Below are positions 36,771 to 47,410 of a stretch of DNA of 64,000 nucleotides, piece after piece. Where the stretch lies: the NCBI GenBank assembly GCA_018417955.1, contig JACTVC010000050.1, positions 62,001 to 126,000 on the forward strand, in the 5' to 3' direction. This stretch comes from Laccaria trichodermophora (lineage: Eukaryota > Basidiomycota > Agaricomycetes > Agaricales > Hydnangiaceae). The notes under the pieces were generated by a model. It was given only the letters and a program-made list of their open reading frames with translations. It was not told where the DNA came from and ran no database searches. Made by a program: the position numbers and the translations under genes. The stretch's first letter is position 1, and every line of letters starts with the position of its first letter.

Positions 36771-39700
36771 TGTAATTTTGACATGGACCAGACAGCCCCC
36801 CCATGGATTGCTCTGAAGTCCGAAATTTTTTAAGTTAGTTCAAACCTTCTTCTGTTTGGCCTGCGGGTTTCCAATTACAGCAACAGACCTTTTGTGGCTC
36901 CCCCGCAGGTCTCCGATTACACCCATGGATTACCTGCTGCTCTGTTACACCTGTGGCCACCCACGGACCACCTGCTGCTCCTTGACCAATTGGCCCTCTT
37001 CCATCAGCCCCCCACCCATGGGCCACGTTTGCAGCTGGCCTGCAAAATGGACCAACAATTGTGCCTTTACATTCAGAGACCATTATTCCATTACACCTGT
37101 GGACCAGCAATTGTGCTGTTTCATCCACAGACAAGCACTTGTTCCATTACACCCGTGGGCTGCGCTCTCATCCGCGGACCTGCTCTTTTTCTGTTACCCC
37201 CACGGACCAGCAATTCTTTTATCTGCGGACTGACGGATTACCTACCACTCCGTTTCTGCAGACACCCATTGTTGCTGTTGGACCCATGGGCCACACCATT
37301 TGTTAAGCCCATTGGTCTGTTACATCCGCGGGCCACCAGCTAGAGCTCCACGGACGTGAACATCTGGATCTGGATTTGTATTTAACATGCTGAATGTCAT
37401 TGCCCCAAAAATGCAGCTGAAAGAATGTCCGGATTTGTGATTAACTTGGTGAACGTCACTGATCCGAAAATGTGGCTGAAAAAACATCCGGATTTGTATT
37501 AGTGCAACAATGTCCGAAGTTTCACATGTAATTTTGACATGGACCAGACAACCCCCCATGGAATGCTCTGAAGTCCGAAAGTTTTCAAGTTACTTCCATC
37601 TGGATATAATAATCCCCATAGACTGCACCAATGTCCGAAATTTTGGATGTAATTTTGACAGGGGCCAGACAACCCCCATGGAATGCTCCAATGTCCGAAA
37701 TTTATACTTCAAGTACCCGAAAATGCGGTCACAAAAACATCCGGATTTGTATTTAACATGCTGAATGTTATTACCCCGAAAATGTGGCTGAAAAAATGTC
37801 TGGAGTTGTAGTTGACTTGGTCAATGTCACTGCTCCGAAAATGCGGCCGAAAAAACATCCGGATTTGTATTTAACATGCTGAATGTCATTGCCCCGAAAA
37901 TACGGCCGAAAAAATGTCCGGATTTGTGATTAACTTGGTGAACATCACTGATCCGAAAATGCGGCCGAAAAAACATCCGGATTCGTATTAGTGCAACAAT
38001 GTCCGAAGTTTCGGATGTAATTTTGACATGGACCAGACAACCCCCCGCGGAATGCTCTGAAGTCATGTATGGGCCACTTGTCCGATATTTATAGGTTTTT
38101 TAGTGTCCTTGATCATGAATGAGTATATGGGTTCATGGGTCTACAGTTGAAGGAGTGAGAAGGGTGGACATTTGCCATTTCTGTATCATTGGTTTATTAT
38201 GAATAAGTACATAGATTCAGGGTGCTATGGTTGAAGGAGTGATAATGGTGGGCATTTTGCTATTGCTTTCACTGTCTGTGTCACCTCTTCAACCATACAT
38301 CCCCATGAACATATGTACTTATTCATTGATGTCTGGTCTCCCAAACTTGAAAGTTTGTAGTCCACTTTTCTGACATATAATTTGTAGTGTCCTTCACTAT
38401 GAATAAGTACATAGGTTCATGGGACTATCATTGAAGGAGTGAAATGGATGGACAATTTGACATTCCGGTATTTCACTTAGTTTTAAGATTGAACTATGTC
38501 ATTCTCACTCCTTGAACCATATCTCCATGAACATATATATACTTATACATAGTAAATCAATGATCCAGCAATTGCAAAATGTCCACCCTTTTCACTCCTT
38601 CAACCATAGACCCATGAACCCATATACTCATTCATGATCAAGGACACTAAAAAACCTATAAATATCGGACAAGTGGCCCATACATGACCTGTAGAGTACC
38701 CGTACCCACAACCCCACGGGTTTACCTGTCAAAACGAGCCCAAGAAGATCCAAATCGGTTAAGAATTGAGAGAGTTCTGCCTGAGTTCAACTGGTCATTA
38801 CAAAATTGTGTAGTCTAAAAAGCAGACACTACAAAGTTTTGTAGTCTAGAATTTCGGACATCAATGTATTCCGTGGGGGGTTGTCTGGTCCATGTCAAAA
38901 TTACATCCGAAATTTTGGCCATTGTTGCACTAATACGAATCCGGATGTTTTTTCGGCCGCATTTTCGGATCAGTGATGTTCACCAAGTTAATCACAAATC
39001 CGGACATTTTTTCGGCTGTATTTTCGGGGCAATGTCATTCAGCATGTTAAATACAAATCCGGATGTTTTTTCGGCTGCATTTTCGGAGCAGTGACATTGA
39101 CCAAGTCAACTACAACTCCAGACATTTTTTCAGCCACATTTTCGGGGTAATGACATTCAGCATGTTAAATACAAATCCGGATGTTTTTGTGACCGCATTT
39201 TCGGGTACTTGAAGTATAAATTTCGGACATTGGAGCATTCCATGGGGGTTGTCTGGCCCCTGTCAAAATTACATCCAAAATTTCGGACATTGGTGCAGTC
39301 TATGGGGATTATTATATCCAGATGGAAGTAACTTGAAAACTTTCGGACTTCAGAGCATTCCATGGGGGGTTGTCTGGTCCATGTCAAAATTACATGTGAA
39401 ACTTCGGACATTGTTGCACTAATACAAATCCGGATGTTTTTTCAGCCACATTTTCGGATCAGTGACGTTCACCAAGTTAATCACAAATCCGGACATTCTT
39501 TCAGCTGCATTTTTGGGGCAATGACATTCAGCATGTTAAATACAAATCCAGATCCAGATGTTCACGTCCGTGGAGCTCTAGCTGGTGGCCCGCGGATGTA
39601 ACAGACCAATGGGCTTAACAAATGGTGTGGCCCATGGGTCCAACAGCAACAATGGGTGTCTGCAGAAACGGAGTGGTAGGTAATCCGTCAGTCCGCAGAT

Positions 39701-40129
39701 AAAAGAATTGCTGGTCCGTGGGGGTAACAGAAAAAGAGCAGGTCCGCGGATGAGAGCGCAGCCCACGGGTGTAATGGAACAAGTGCTTGTCTGTGGATGA
39801 AACAGCACAATTGCTGGTCCACAGGTGTAATGGAATAATGGTCTCTGAATGTAAAGGCACAATTGTTGGTCCATTTTGCAGGCCAGCTGCAAACGTGGCC
39901 CATGGGTGGGGGGCTGATGGAAGAGGGCCAATTGGTCAAGGAGCAGCAGGTGGTCCGTGGGTGGCCACAGGTGTAACAGAGCAGCAGGTAATCCATGGGT
40001 GTAATCGGAGACCTGCGGGGGAGCCACAAAAGGTCTGTTGCTGTAATTGGAAACCCGCAGGCCAAACAGAAGAAGGTTCCGCGGGTCTAAGAGAACAAGA
40101 GCTGGACATCGTGGGTGTAATGGAATAAG

Positions 40130-40470
40130 ATCCTGCAGGTGTAATGGACCTATTGTCAACCTGTGGGGTAATGGAACACAATCTGGCCCGTGTGGCGACC
40201 CACGGGGCTAACGGAACAAGAGCTGCCCCATGGGGGTAATGAACAACAGCCAGCCTGAGGGTGTAATGGATCAATTGTCAATCTGTGGGGGTAACAGAAC
40301 ATGATATGGCCCATGTGGCGACCCCCAGGGGTAACGGAACAAGAGCTACCCCATGGGGGTAACTGCACAATAGCCAACCTGCAGGTGTAATTGCACAATT
40401 GTGCGGCCGTGGGTCCAACGGAACAGGAGCAGACCCACGGGTTTACCAGACCAAAGCCCACCTGCAAAAT
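40130..40470. repeat. Short degenerate repeats in the right foldback arm
   Basis: The phrase GGGGTAATGGAACA and its variants recur every 30-60 bp, for example with GCCCCATGGGGGTAA. The same vocabulary occurs inverted at about 36900-37330. This stretch has no equal-length partner on the left outer arm. Confidence 0.6.
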
Positions 40471-41623
40471 TCAAATAATCATTGGGCTAACCTATGAACT
40501 ATAGCTTATATCATGGCATGGGCCCAACTTACAAGCCATAGCATTGAAATTTTACCATTGGGCCCAACCTGTTCCCTTAACAAATACCTTACATTAGGCC
40601 CAACCATCAACCGTAGCTTAATAATTGGGCCAATGGGCCCAACCATCTCCCTTAACGATTTCCCTTCATTGGGCCCAACTATCAATGGTACCTTAATACT
40701 GTCATATATCAATGGCCAAAATTACCCCCATTTAAGCCATGTGGCCAATCTATAAACCCTTAGCTTGGACTGTGGCACTGTCGTTGGGCCCAACAATCAA
40801 ATATACATATTGTCATGTTGTTGGGCCAATGTATAGTATCATAATGTCTTTTGTAATTGGGCCCATTGGGGTAGCCCTATGACTTATTGGGACAATTGTC
40901 AATTTCTATTGTTATGGTTCCATAGTGTATCTACTGAATGCCCTGCTGTGTCTACGTGTTCCCTCTGAGTCACTCGGCACCTCTCCATCTGGTGATGAGA
41001 GTGGTCTTCGTCTCACCAATTCTGAGCCCCTTTTTTTCGCTATGACTTCCAGTGATCAGGACGACATCCAATCCGCTTGGGATGCATCCATCCTCTTCCA
41101 CATAGCAATTGACTCAGTCCTCTCGAGTATCACCATCTACACCCTTCCAGCAACCTCTCTGTTCATTTCCGACATGCCTTTCACCTGTGTTTACCGTGTT
41201 ACAGTGACTTTTCGAGCCACCCCGTCATTTTGAGAGCGTGGGAATCTTTTTCTTTGTAGGTGCTATACTCCTGTTCAAGCTCCCTCTGGCCTCGAGTTCA
41301 AGACTTCAACCTGTCCACTGTCCGCTTCCAGTCTCTGAAGGCTCCCTGCACGGATCCACTTGCACATCCCCTCACAATCTCCCCATCCCCCATACACATC
41401 ACACATCCACCTGCTTTCTTGACGCACCCATTCTTTTGACAGCCCACGTCGACCATCTACCCATCCCTTTCAGATCTTTTTTAGTGTCCGTGCATGATGC
41501 ACATGCGTTTTTGTGACTTTGCGTTTTTCTCCCAATGGTGGAAGGTTTGGTCATGGGTTAGGCTTAGTGTTTTGAGGTCGTTGTTGAAGCGACGCGGACG
41601 TCGCTTTGTTTGGGGGGGGCACA

Positions 41624-41803
41624 TGGAGTAGTGCATCCTGGTGGATGCATACTCCCTTTCCCTGGTGTTCGGGGTCTTCCCTAGGTGTTCGAGGGTCATT
41701 ACTTACATACATATGTGTTGCATCATGTTTGTACGATCTCCAGTCCATACCACCATGTCGTCTGTGTCTACGTGTTCCCTCTGAGTCACTTGGCACCTCT
41801 CCA
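41624..41803 (+). repeat. 3' LTR of the miniature LTR element
   Basis: 180 bp, beginning TGGAGTAGTGCATCC and ending GGCACCTCTCCA. It pairs with the split 5' LTR (35654-35798 plus 40953-40987) with only a few mismatches. Confidence 0.88.
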
Positions 41804-42823
41804 GTGGTAAAGCATGTAGGACCTTTTTTAGTTCATGCCAAACTGGCTCAATAGGATTTAAATCAGGGGATGATGGTGGGTGATATAGCAATGGAATGCC
41901 TGCAGTAAAAAACCAGTTCTGTGTCGATTTACTGCAGTGACTTGCTGCTCCTTCCTGTTGAAAATAGACCTTGCCCATCTCTCCAGTGACCTCAGCATGG
42001 AAAGAAGCCAAAACACCCTCAAGTACCTGGTCTTTGTATTGTGCTGTGTTCATCCCTCCTCCCTTCCCTCCTGGATATTCCAAAACAATCAATGGCCCCT
42101 TTCTCCCCTTCATGATACAGGCCCAGACCATAACACACACGGAGGACTGCTTGAATGTCGGGACAAGGCAATCTTCATTCAGTACCTTGTCGGTGCATTG
42201 TGTTATGTAGATTTTGCCATGGTTGTCTCCAATATAAACATAGCACTCATCAGACCAAATGACTTTCACCCAGTCAATCTCTGTAAATCCCTTGTACATT
42301 CGCGCCCACCACACACAATCAACCTTGTGCCTCTTTGTAAGGTAGGGGACCTTTTGCACAGCTCATCTGTGGTATCCTTCCTTGGCTAAGATGTTTCGGA
42401 CTGTACTCTTGCTGATTTTGGGCAATGTCGCATTTGCTATCTTGCAGAAGGGCTTTCTATGGTTGGTTACTGCAGTTCGGACCACAAGCTGTTTGGTTCG
42501 ATCAGAAACCTCCTTTGGACAACCTGAGCGTCACAAGTTCTGCAAGTTTCTGCTGGTTTCATATCTTTTCCAGATGTGGTCTGCTGAGGACTTTTTGATT
42601 CCAAACATACTGCCTGCTTCACGAACAGATTTCCCAGCTTTGACAGCACCGATGAATCGGTTTTTGGTAGGAGTGTCATATTGAGTGCGAGAAGTCTTAT
42701 TCTCCTTCATGTAGTGGATAAAAACGAAGATGGGGTGGGTATATAGACTCAAATATTTTCAACCACCATCAACTTTGTGACACGCCAACTCACGTGCCCC
42801 ATTACTTTTTGTGACCACGAGTA

Positions 42824-43803
42824 CAGTGGTTGCAGCTCTCAAGGGACATTGGCTGTGAGGAGCGAACTGCACAAGTGGTTTGGTGACAAGCAGCCAACAA
42901 AGGATCACAGAATCACTTTTTAAGAAAAGAAAAAAAACAGTTACTTTTTATGTAAACACCATAGTGGGCTTTGTGCCTGTAGATGTGCTACAGTTATTAT
43001 AGAATAATATATAAAGTACAATCTATCTGTATATACAGGATATCATAGACAAACAATATGCACATGTGGGTGCTTATATACCCAGAGGCTGTGCACAGAC
43101 CATGTGGTCATGTTTGTGCTAAAATCCAGTTGTGACAACAGCAAACAATGCCGACAACAATCAACAATCAACAATCAACGTCCTCCCACTGCCTGATTAT
43201 GACGTCGCCCCCCACCACTCTAAGCCCCCTGCGAGCCACTGCTTGCAGGGTGGCAATGGTGTCTGTTCTTGGCCACAACAACCAGCAGCTGGATGCCTAC
43301 ATGAGAAACATAGTGCAAGATCCCAAACTGGGATAGGCAGAGCAAGTGTGACACCTTTTCCAGGCTGGAATATTGTGGGGGCAGGTCAATAAATATGTAG
43401 GGTAATACTCTTTGTTGTAATTACATTTTACCCTTTCCACAAAGAGGAAAGTCATTGGAAAAATTTGAATATTCTCACTTGGAATAGTTGAACAGATCCA
43501 AACAAAGAGTCCTTTCTCAGAAATCTCATCCTTTCTGGCCCCTTTTCACAGCATGTATCAATTTTCCATGGCATCTGAAAACAAAGGATCCCTTTCCTTT
43601 GGCTTTCCTCTTAATCTTACTCAATTGTTAAACTTTTACTACAATATCACAAACAGTAAAATCTTTTGAATATTTCAGCTTTTGTTCACCCTTTACCAGG
43701 ATAGAAAAGGCAAAGCAACTTTCTTGGCCCAGATTTTTTAAAATCCCATGCCTTTCCCCACCAGACAAAATTTAAATATAATCAGGATGCTCTTGGAAAG
43801 AAA
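42824..43803. other. No gene recognised
   Basis: A/T-rich spacer between the mariner-type element and the LINE. Two overlapping open frames at about 43132-43392 (one starting MTTANNADNNQQ) match nothing I know. Confidence 0.4.
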
Positions 43804-43819
43804 AAGTGTTGCACTTTCT

Positions 43820-45529
43820 TTTTTTTTTTTTTTTTTTTTTTTCAAGTCAAATTTATAGTCCATTGGGGTGGAGCCCCATGTCAGATGTTACATTCTAGTA
43901 GACTACCTACGGCCCCAATGCCATTTATGCCTAACCCCCTGTAGATCCCCTCATGTACTGGTGGAGGCACACCCATGGCGATCATTCCCCCAAAACCAGC
44001 CTGGCACAGAAACACCATTTAGAGGGGCATCCGTTAACGTGGGTGGGGTAGTTACATCATTCCCCCATATTTTGCATCTCGTCTGTTAAGTGTTTGGTCT
44101 TCCAAGTACCCGATCGTGAGTGATAGGTACAGCTTTAGGGACGAGCATGATTAGGCAAAGAGAAAATCCAGTTTTTGTGTTCTGTCACATGATGTGTTTC
44201 GTCCTCTTGAGCAGTGTGATGCTGGTGTTCTTGTCTTAATAGGTCTTGTGCTTGAGGTCCGTAAGCTGAGAGGTGGGTAGTGAGGAAAAAAGAGTGTGGT
44301 TTTGTGGGCAAGCCCACTGGCCAGAGTTAGCTCTGCTGTCGAGCCTTGATCTGGTGTAGTACTTCCTATATGAAAAGAGACAGGGCTACCTGTCAACCTC
44401 CCTCAAGCTCTAAATGAGTTACATCACCTATTGCATCACCCAGAGTAGTCTTGAATCTGGTGGTTCTCCCAACATACTTGAGCAGTTCCTTTATGCCGTC
44501 CATATCCTCCAAAATTCCCTGCAAGTCCCTTGAGCATTGGCCTAAGGCTTTGTCCATGTCATAGTGTTCGGCTGTGTATGTCTGACACTCGAAAAGATAA
44601 TGGATGACTGTTTCCACTACTGACTCGCGCCCTGCCTCCCAGCAGCTCACGCAACACCTGACATCTGACCTGTTGATGTGGTGTAAGTACCTGTTGAGCA
44701 GTATGTGTCCCGTTCGAAGCTGTATTAGCAGACTGGACTGTGATTGAGAGAGTGCATTGCTGATTTTTCAAAACTTGTTGAAAGGGAAGGCCTGATTGAT
44801 GTGTTGGAACCTCATGAAGCACAGCAAGGCTTTCCATAGCTCGAGCCATCTGACCATCTGACTTTCTGCAAGCTCCTGTTTTGCTGCCGCCATGCTGATA
44901 GGCAGAAGCTTCTGGAGGATGAGCGGTAGCTCCTCTGGCGAACTTGACTCCCCCTGCTCTGCTTTCTTTGCCTCCTCATCTACTCTCTCATTGCCCACTA
45001 CTCCTTTATGTGCCGCTATCCACTTCAAGGCGAACTTGGCGGTATCTGTGGTGTTAAGCCTGTTAGTACTGTCATCCATGACCTCCATCAGCCTCATGTA
45101 CTCCAGGACCAGATGCTGTCCTGGCCCTGAGTTCCTCACTCCTGTTGCCTTGATGAAGGCCTGACTGTCAGAGTAAGTAGTCACCTTCACCTTCCCTACC
45201 TCTGATCAACCTTGCAGCATCCACACTGCCAGTATGGATTCTACTGCTTTGCCTTCAAATGTGGTGTGCTGCTTGATCAACCCTAGATGAAAACATAAGA
45301 TCTTTTCCGGTTCCTCTGTCCCTTTCCTGTACAACACCACTGCTGCTCCAACCTTTCCCTCATAGCCTGATCCATCCATGTAAATCTTGATGTCTGAGTT
45401 GTCGTTCTTCTCTGCCTTAATCAAATCTTCCTTTGTATCTGCAATTGTCATCATGAATTTGCTCTTGTATGTTGGCAGTCGAGGTTCTGGCGTGATCATT
45501 TCATATAGATGTGGTTTGATCTTGTAACT
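43820..45529 (-). mobile_element. 5'-truncated non-LTR retrotransposon (LINE), RNase H-bearing
   Basis: The 16-bp repeat AAGTGTTGCACTTTCT at 43804-43819 and 45530-45545 is a target-site duplication. A T-run of about 23 at 43820, next to the left copy, is the poly(A) tail of an element on the minus strand. The body is 1710 bp and contains only the RNase H domain, the C-terminal zinc-knuckle-like part and a 3' UTR. The reverse transcriptase is lost, as in typical 5' truncation. It resembles fungal Tad-like LINEs. Confidence 0.92.
44393..45529 (-). pseudogene. LINE RNase H and C-terminal region
   Basis: Read on the minus strand, the RNase H catalytic set is visible: IYMDGSGYEGKVGAAVVLYR (Asp), TFEGKAVESILAVW (Glu), TTYSDSQAFIKAT (Asp) and IAAHKGVVGNERVDEEAKKA (His, Asp). 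After it come SMAAAKQELAESQMVRWLEL and LIQLRTGHILLNRYLHHIN, then the C-terminal CCVSCWEAGRE...VIHYLFEC, a CCHC-like knuckle. TGA codons at 45206-45208 and 44768-44770 interrupt an otherwise continuous frame. The stop at 44393 ends the protein. Confidence 0.88.
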
Positions 45530-45545
45530 AAGTGTTGCACTTTCT

Positions 45546-46740
45546 CAAGATATCCTGATTGGTAATGTTGGGCAATGTTTCTCATGCTAATGAATGAATG
45601 GTGGAGGTAAATGCAAGGCAACAATGGTGGTGACAATGTATGATGTTGTCATTGTCTAGGTCCTTTGTGCCAATCCAGGTAAGCCAACATAACTCTCCCC
45701 CATTCACCTGTCTGACTCTGAATCCAGGTGCCACATCGCTGACACTGTCAGCAATGTGGCAACCAAATGGTGAATGACTGATGTCGTCTTTGGTGTTGGT
45801 TGGGACCAGATTGTAACTTGTTGGTACCACTGTGAATGCCTCACCTGCTTGACCACCTCCTTACTATCATTACTTTCCACTCCCTGATGCACACTACCAG
45901 CTCATGATACTTATGCTCACCTATGCCATCTGTCACTATTTGTACTATGTCACATTGTTAGAGTTTGATGACTCATACGTTGGTGTATTCCTATGAATAC
46001 AAACATCAGTTGTAGTAGTTGAATTGAAACATACGTATAGTTGTGTTGACATGTTGAAGAGTCAAGTCAAGTATGATATTCCCTAGATCACGTGAGTTCT
46101 TAGCATGATTGATGAGTGATTCAGTAATGAGTAACATCATGAAACAAGTTGTGAATTGTTGACGAAGAACACTGTAAATCTGAAATGTTAGTCCTCAGAC
46201 GTTAACAGTTCGGATCAAGTATGTGATAGCTCAAATGCTTTATCAAGTACTTGAAACAGCTAACTAAGTCTTTTATTCAAGATCTTAAGTAAGGATATTC
46301 GAGAGGTTTTACAACAGTACCTGTAAAACCAAGTAAATTGAGGACATTTCCGGATTGTCCAATGGTTGGTGAAAGCACGGCGATCTTGAGTTTTGGTGAA
46401 GCGAGTGCCAAGCGAATGTTCCCTGAAGGTTGGTTTCAGGGACCAAGTTGAAGGGACAACGTTCTTCAGCTACATGTACACCAAAGCATTCCCAGAATAA
46501 CTTTGTCGAGCGGTGAGCACTAGCGTTTGCTATTGTCTGGAGAATTTCAAGAGAACTCTGTGTTTACGAAGTCTTGTATATCGTATCATGTGGAATGAGG
46601 TCGGATGGCAAACTTGAAGTGATGAATGCAAGCTAAGCCTCCAGACCAACTCAAGACTGTTCTTTTACTCGCCGACTAGCTAGTCTGTGTCTTTTTCCAT
46701 GTGTCTTTACTAGTATTCGCTGACCCTCTGGGATAGATTT
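45546..46740. other. Non-coding spacer upstream of the CK1 remnant
   Basis: A minus-strand open frame at 45582-45830 (with HIADSVSDVAPGFRVRQV) may be a remnant of some element protein, but I cannot name it. The rest, 45900-46740, is A/T-rich with no recognised coding block. No kinase N-lobe is found here. Confidence 0.4.
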
Positions 46741-47410
46741 CTCGAGTATATCCACCCCCACAACTTCACACATAGTGACATCAAGCCAGATGACTTTCTG
46801 ATGCACATTGGAAAGAACGGTACCCAACTCAATGTGTTCAACGTTGTCTCACCAAGAAGTTATGTGACCCAAGACTCACCTCCACATTCCACACAGAACA
46901 CAAGAACTTGACGGGTGCTGCTTGGTGCACATCGATCAACACCCATTTGGGTGTTGAGCAAGCACGTCGTGATGACCTTGAATCTCTTGCTTATGTTTTG
47001 ATGTACTTACGCTGTGGAGTTCTTCCTTTACAGGGTATCGAAGCTGCAGAAATACGATCGCGTCATGGAGAAGATGACCCCCTGCTGACCTTCTCTCCTG
47101 TGGATTCCCAAATGGATTGGGATATTCTGGTGCTCTTCGCTTCGTCGACAAACCTGACTACTCCTATGTTCGCAAACTCTTCTGTCACCTCTTCTTGCAG
47201 GAGGGGTACAAGTACGACTACGTATTTGACTGGAGCGTCCAGCGAGGAGCCCAAGATGACCAGGCAGCAGGATCCAGCTCCAATGCAGGCAGGGCAGGAA
47301 GGCGCAAGGTTGTTCAGGAGGATGACAAGCATCGTGCTAGTGATAGAATGTGAGTACTGCATACCGAATTAGTTCAGCATCCTACTAATGTTTTGTCCAT
47401 CCAAGTTATG

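Larger units (their letters stand above)
35799..40945. mobile_element. Giant foldback (palindromic) element, 5147 bp
   Basis: The element is flanked by CTGTGTC at 35792-35798 and 40946-40952. Removing it with one copy restores a 180-bp LTR exactly. Its ends are imperfect inverted repeats (CACAAG... and CAGGGC...). They become near-perfect inside from CACTATAG/CACTATGG, through ATTGACAATTGTCCC, to the GGGCCCA block. The interior is an immense inverted repeat: 36840-38060 mirrors 38865-40080 about a centre near 38460, and an inner palindrome (38063-38687) has its centre at 38375. The two centres differ because of an asymmetric segment at 38690-38865. No transposase frame is present, so it must be mobilised in trans. 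A 7-8-bp target duplication with CAGGG-like ends is compatible with hAT, but the class is not certain. Confidence 0.88.
35654..41803 (+). mobile_element. Miniature LTR element (TRIM-like), 5' LTR split by a later insertion
   Basis: The 3' LTR is 41624-41803 (180 bp, TGGAG...CTCCA). The 5' LTR is in two pieces, 35654-35798 and 40953-40987, whose lengths add to exactly 180. The internal region 40988-41623 is only 636 bp and carries no recognisable gag or pol. It ends in a G-run (41611-41619) that could be the polypurine tract. GTGG flanks the whole element (35650-35653 and 41804-41807). It is a non-autonomous short LTR element. An open frame at about 40925-41233 lies partly in its internal region and is unrecognised. 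Confidence 0.85.
35511..42752 (-). pseudogene. Mariner-type DDE transposase, interrupted
   Basis: The minus-strand segments join across the LTR insertion. The first runs from about 42720 to 41808: FIGAVKAGKSVREAGSMFGI, STVRNILAKEGYHR, then VIWSDECYVYIG with the first catalytic Asp. It ends with SSPDLNPIEPVWHELKKVL, which carries the catalytic Glu. The second segment, 35650-35511, is PTSVDELCHAVRDAWDSL up to the stop. The position of the second catalytic Asp reads Glu (FQQEGAASH). In-frame TGA codons at 42531-42533 and 42363-42365 fall where the family has Arg. The gene is therefore dead independently of the 6.2-kb insertion. Confidence 0.88.
35340..42823 (-). mobile_element. Mariner-type transposon split by nested insertions
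   Basis: The ends TACTCATGGTCACAAAAAG (35340) and the reverse complement of TACTCGTGGTCACAAAAAG (ending at 42823) are inverted repeats that start with TA. Removing the inserted LTR element (35654-41803) and one duplicated GTGG leaves about 1.33 kb, the normal size for the family. The transposase lies on the minus strand. Confidence 0.9.

Noticed and set aside
36835..40159. Open frames of 80-190 codons, each present twice on opposite strands
   Set aside because: They are mirror images made by the giant palindrome and are built from short tandem repeats. They have no domain.
35818..40927. CACTA (EnSpm) element, because the near-perfect inverted repeats begin CACTATAG/CACTATGG
   Set aside because: The sequences just outside (CACAAG... 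and CAGGGC...) still align with each other, and the exact LTR restoration puts the ends at 35799 and 40945 with a 7-bp duplication, not the 2-3 bp of CACTA elements.
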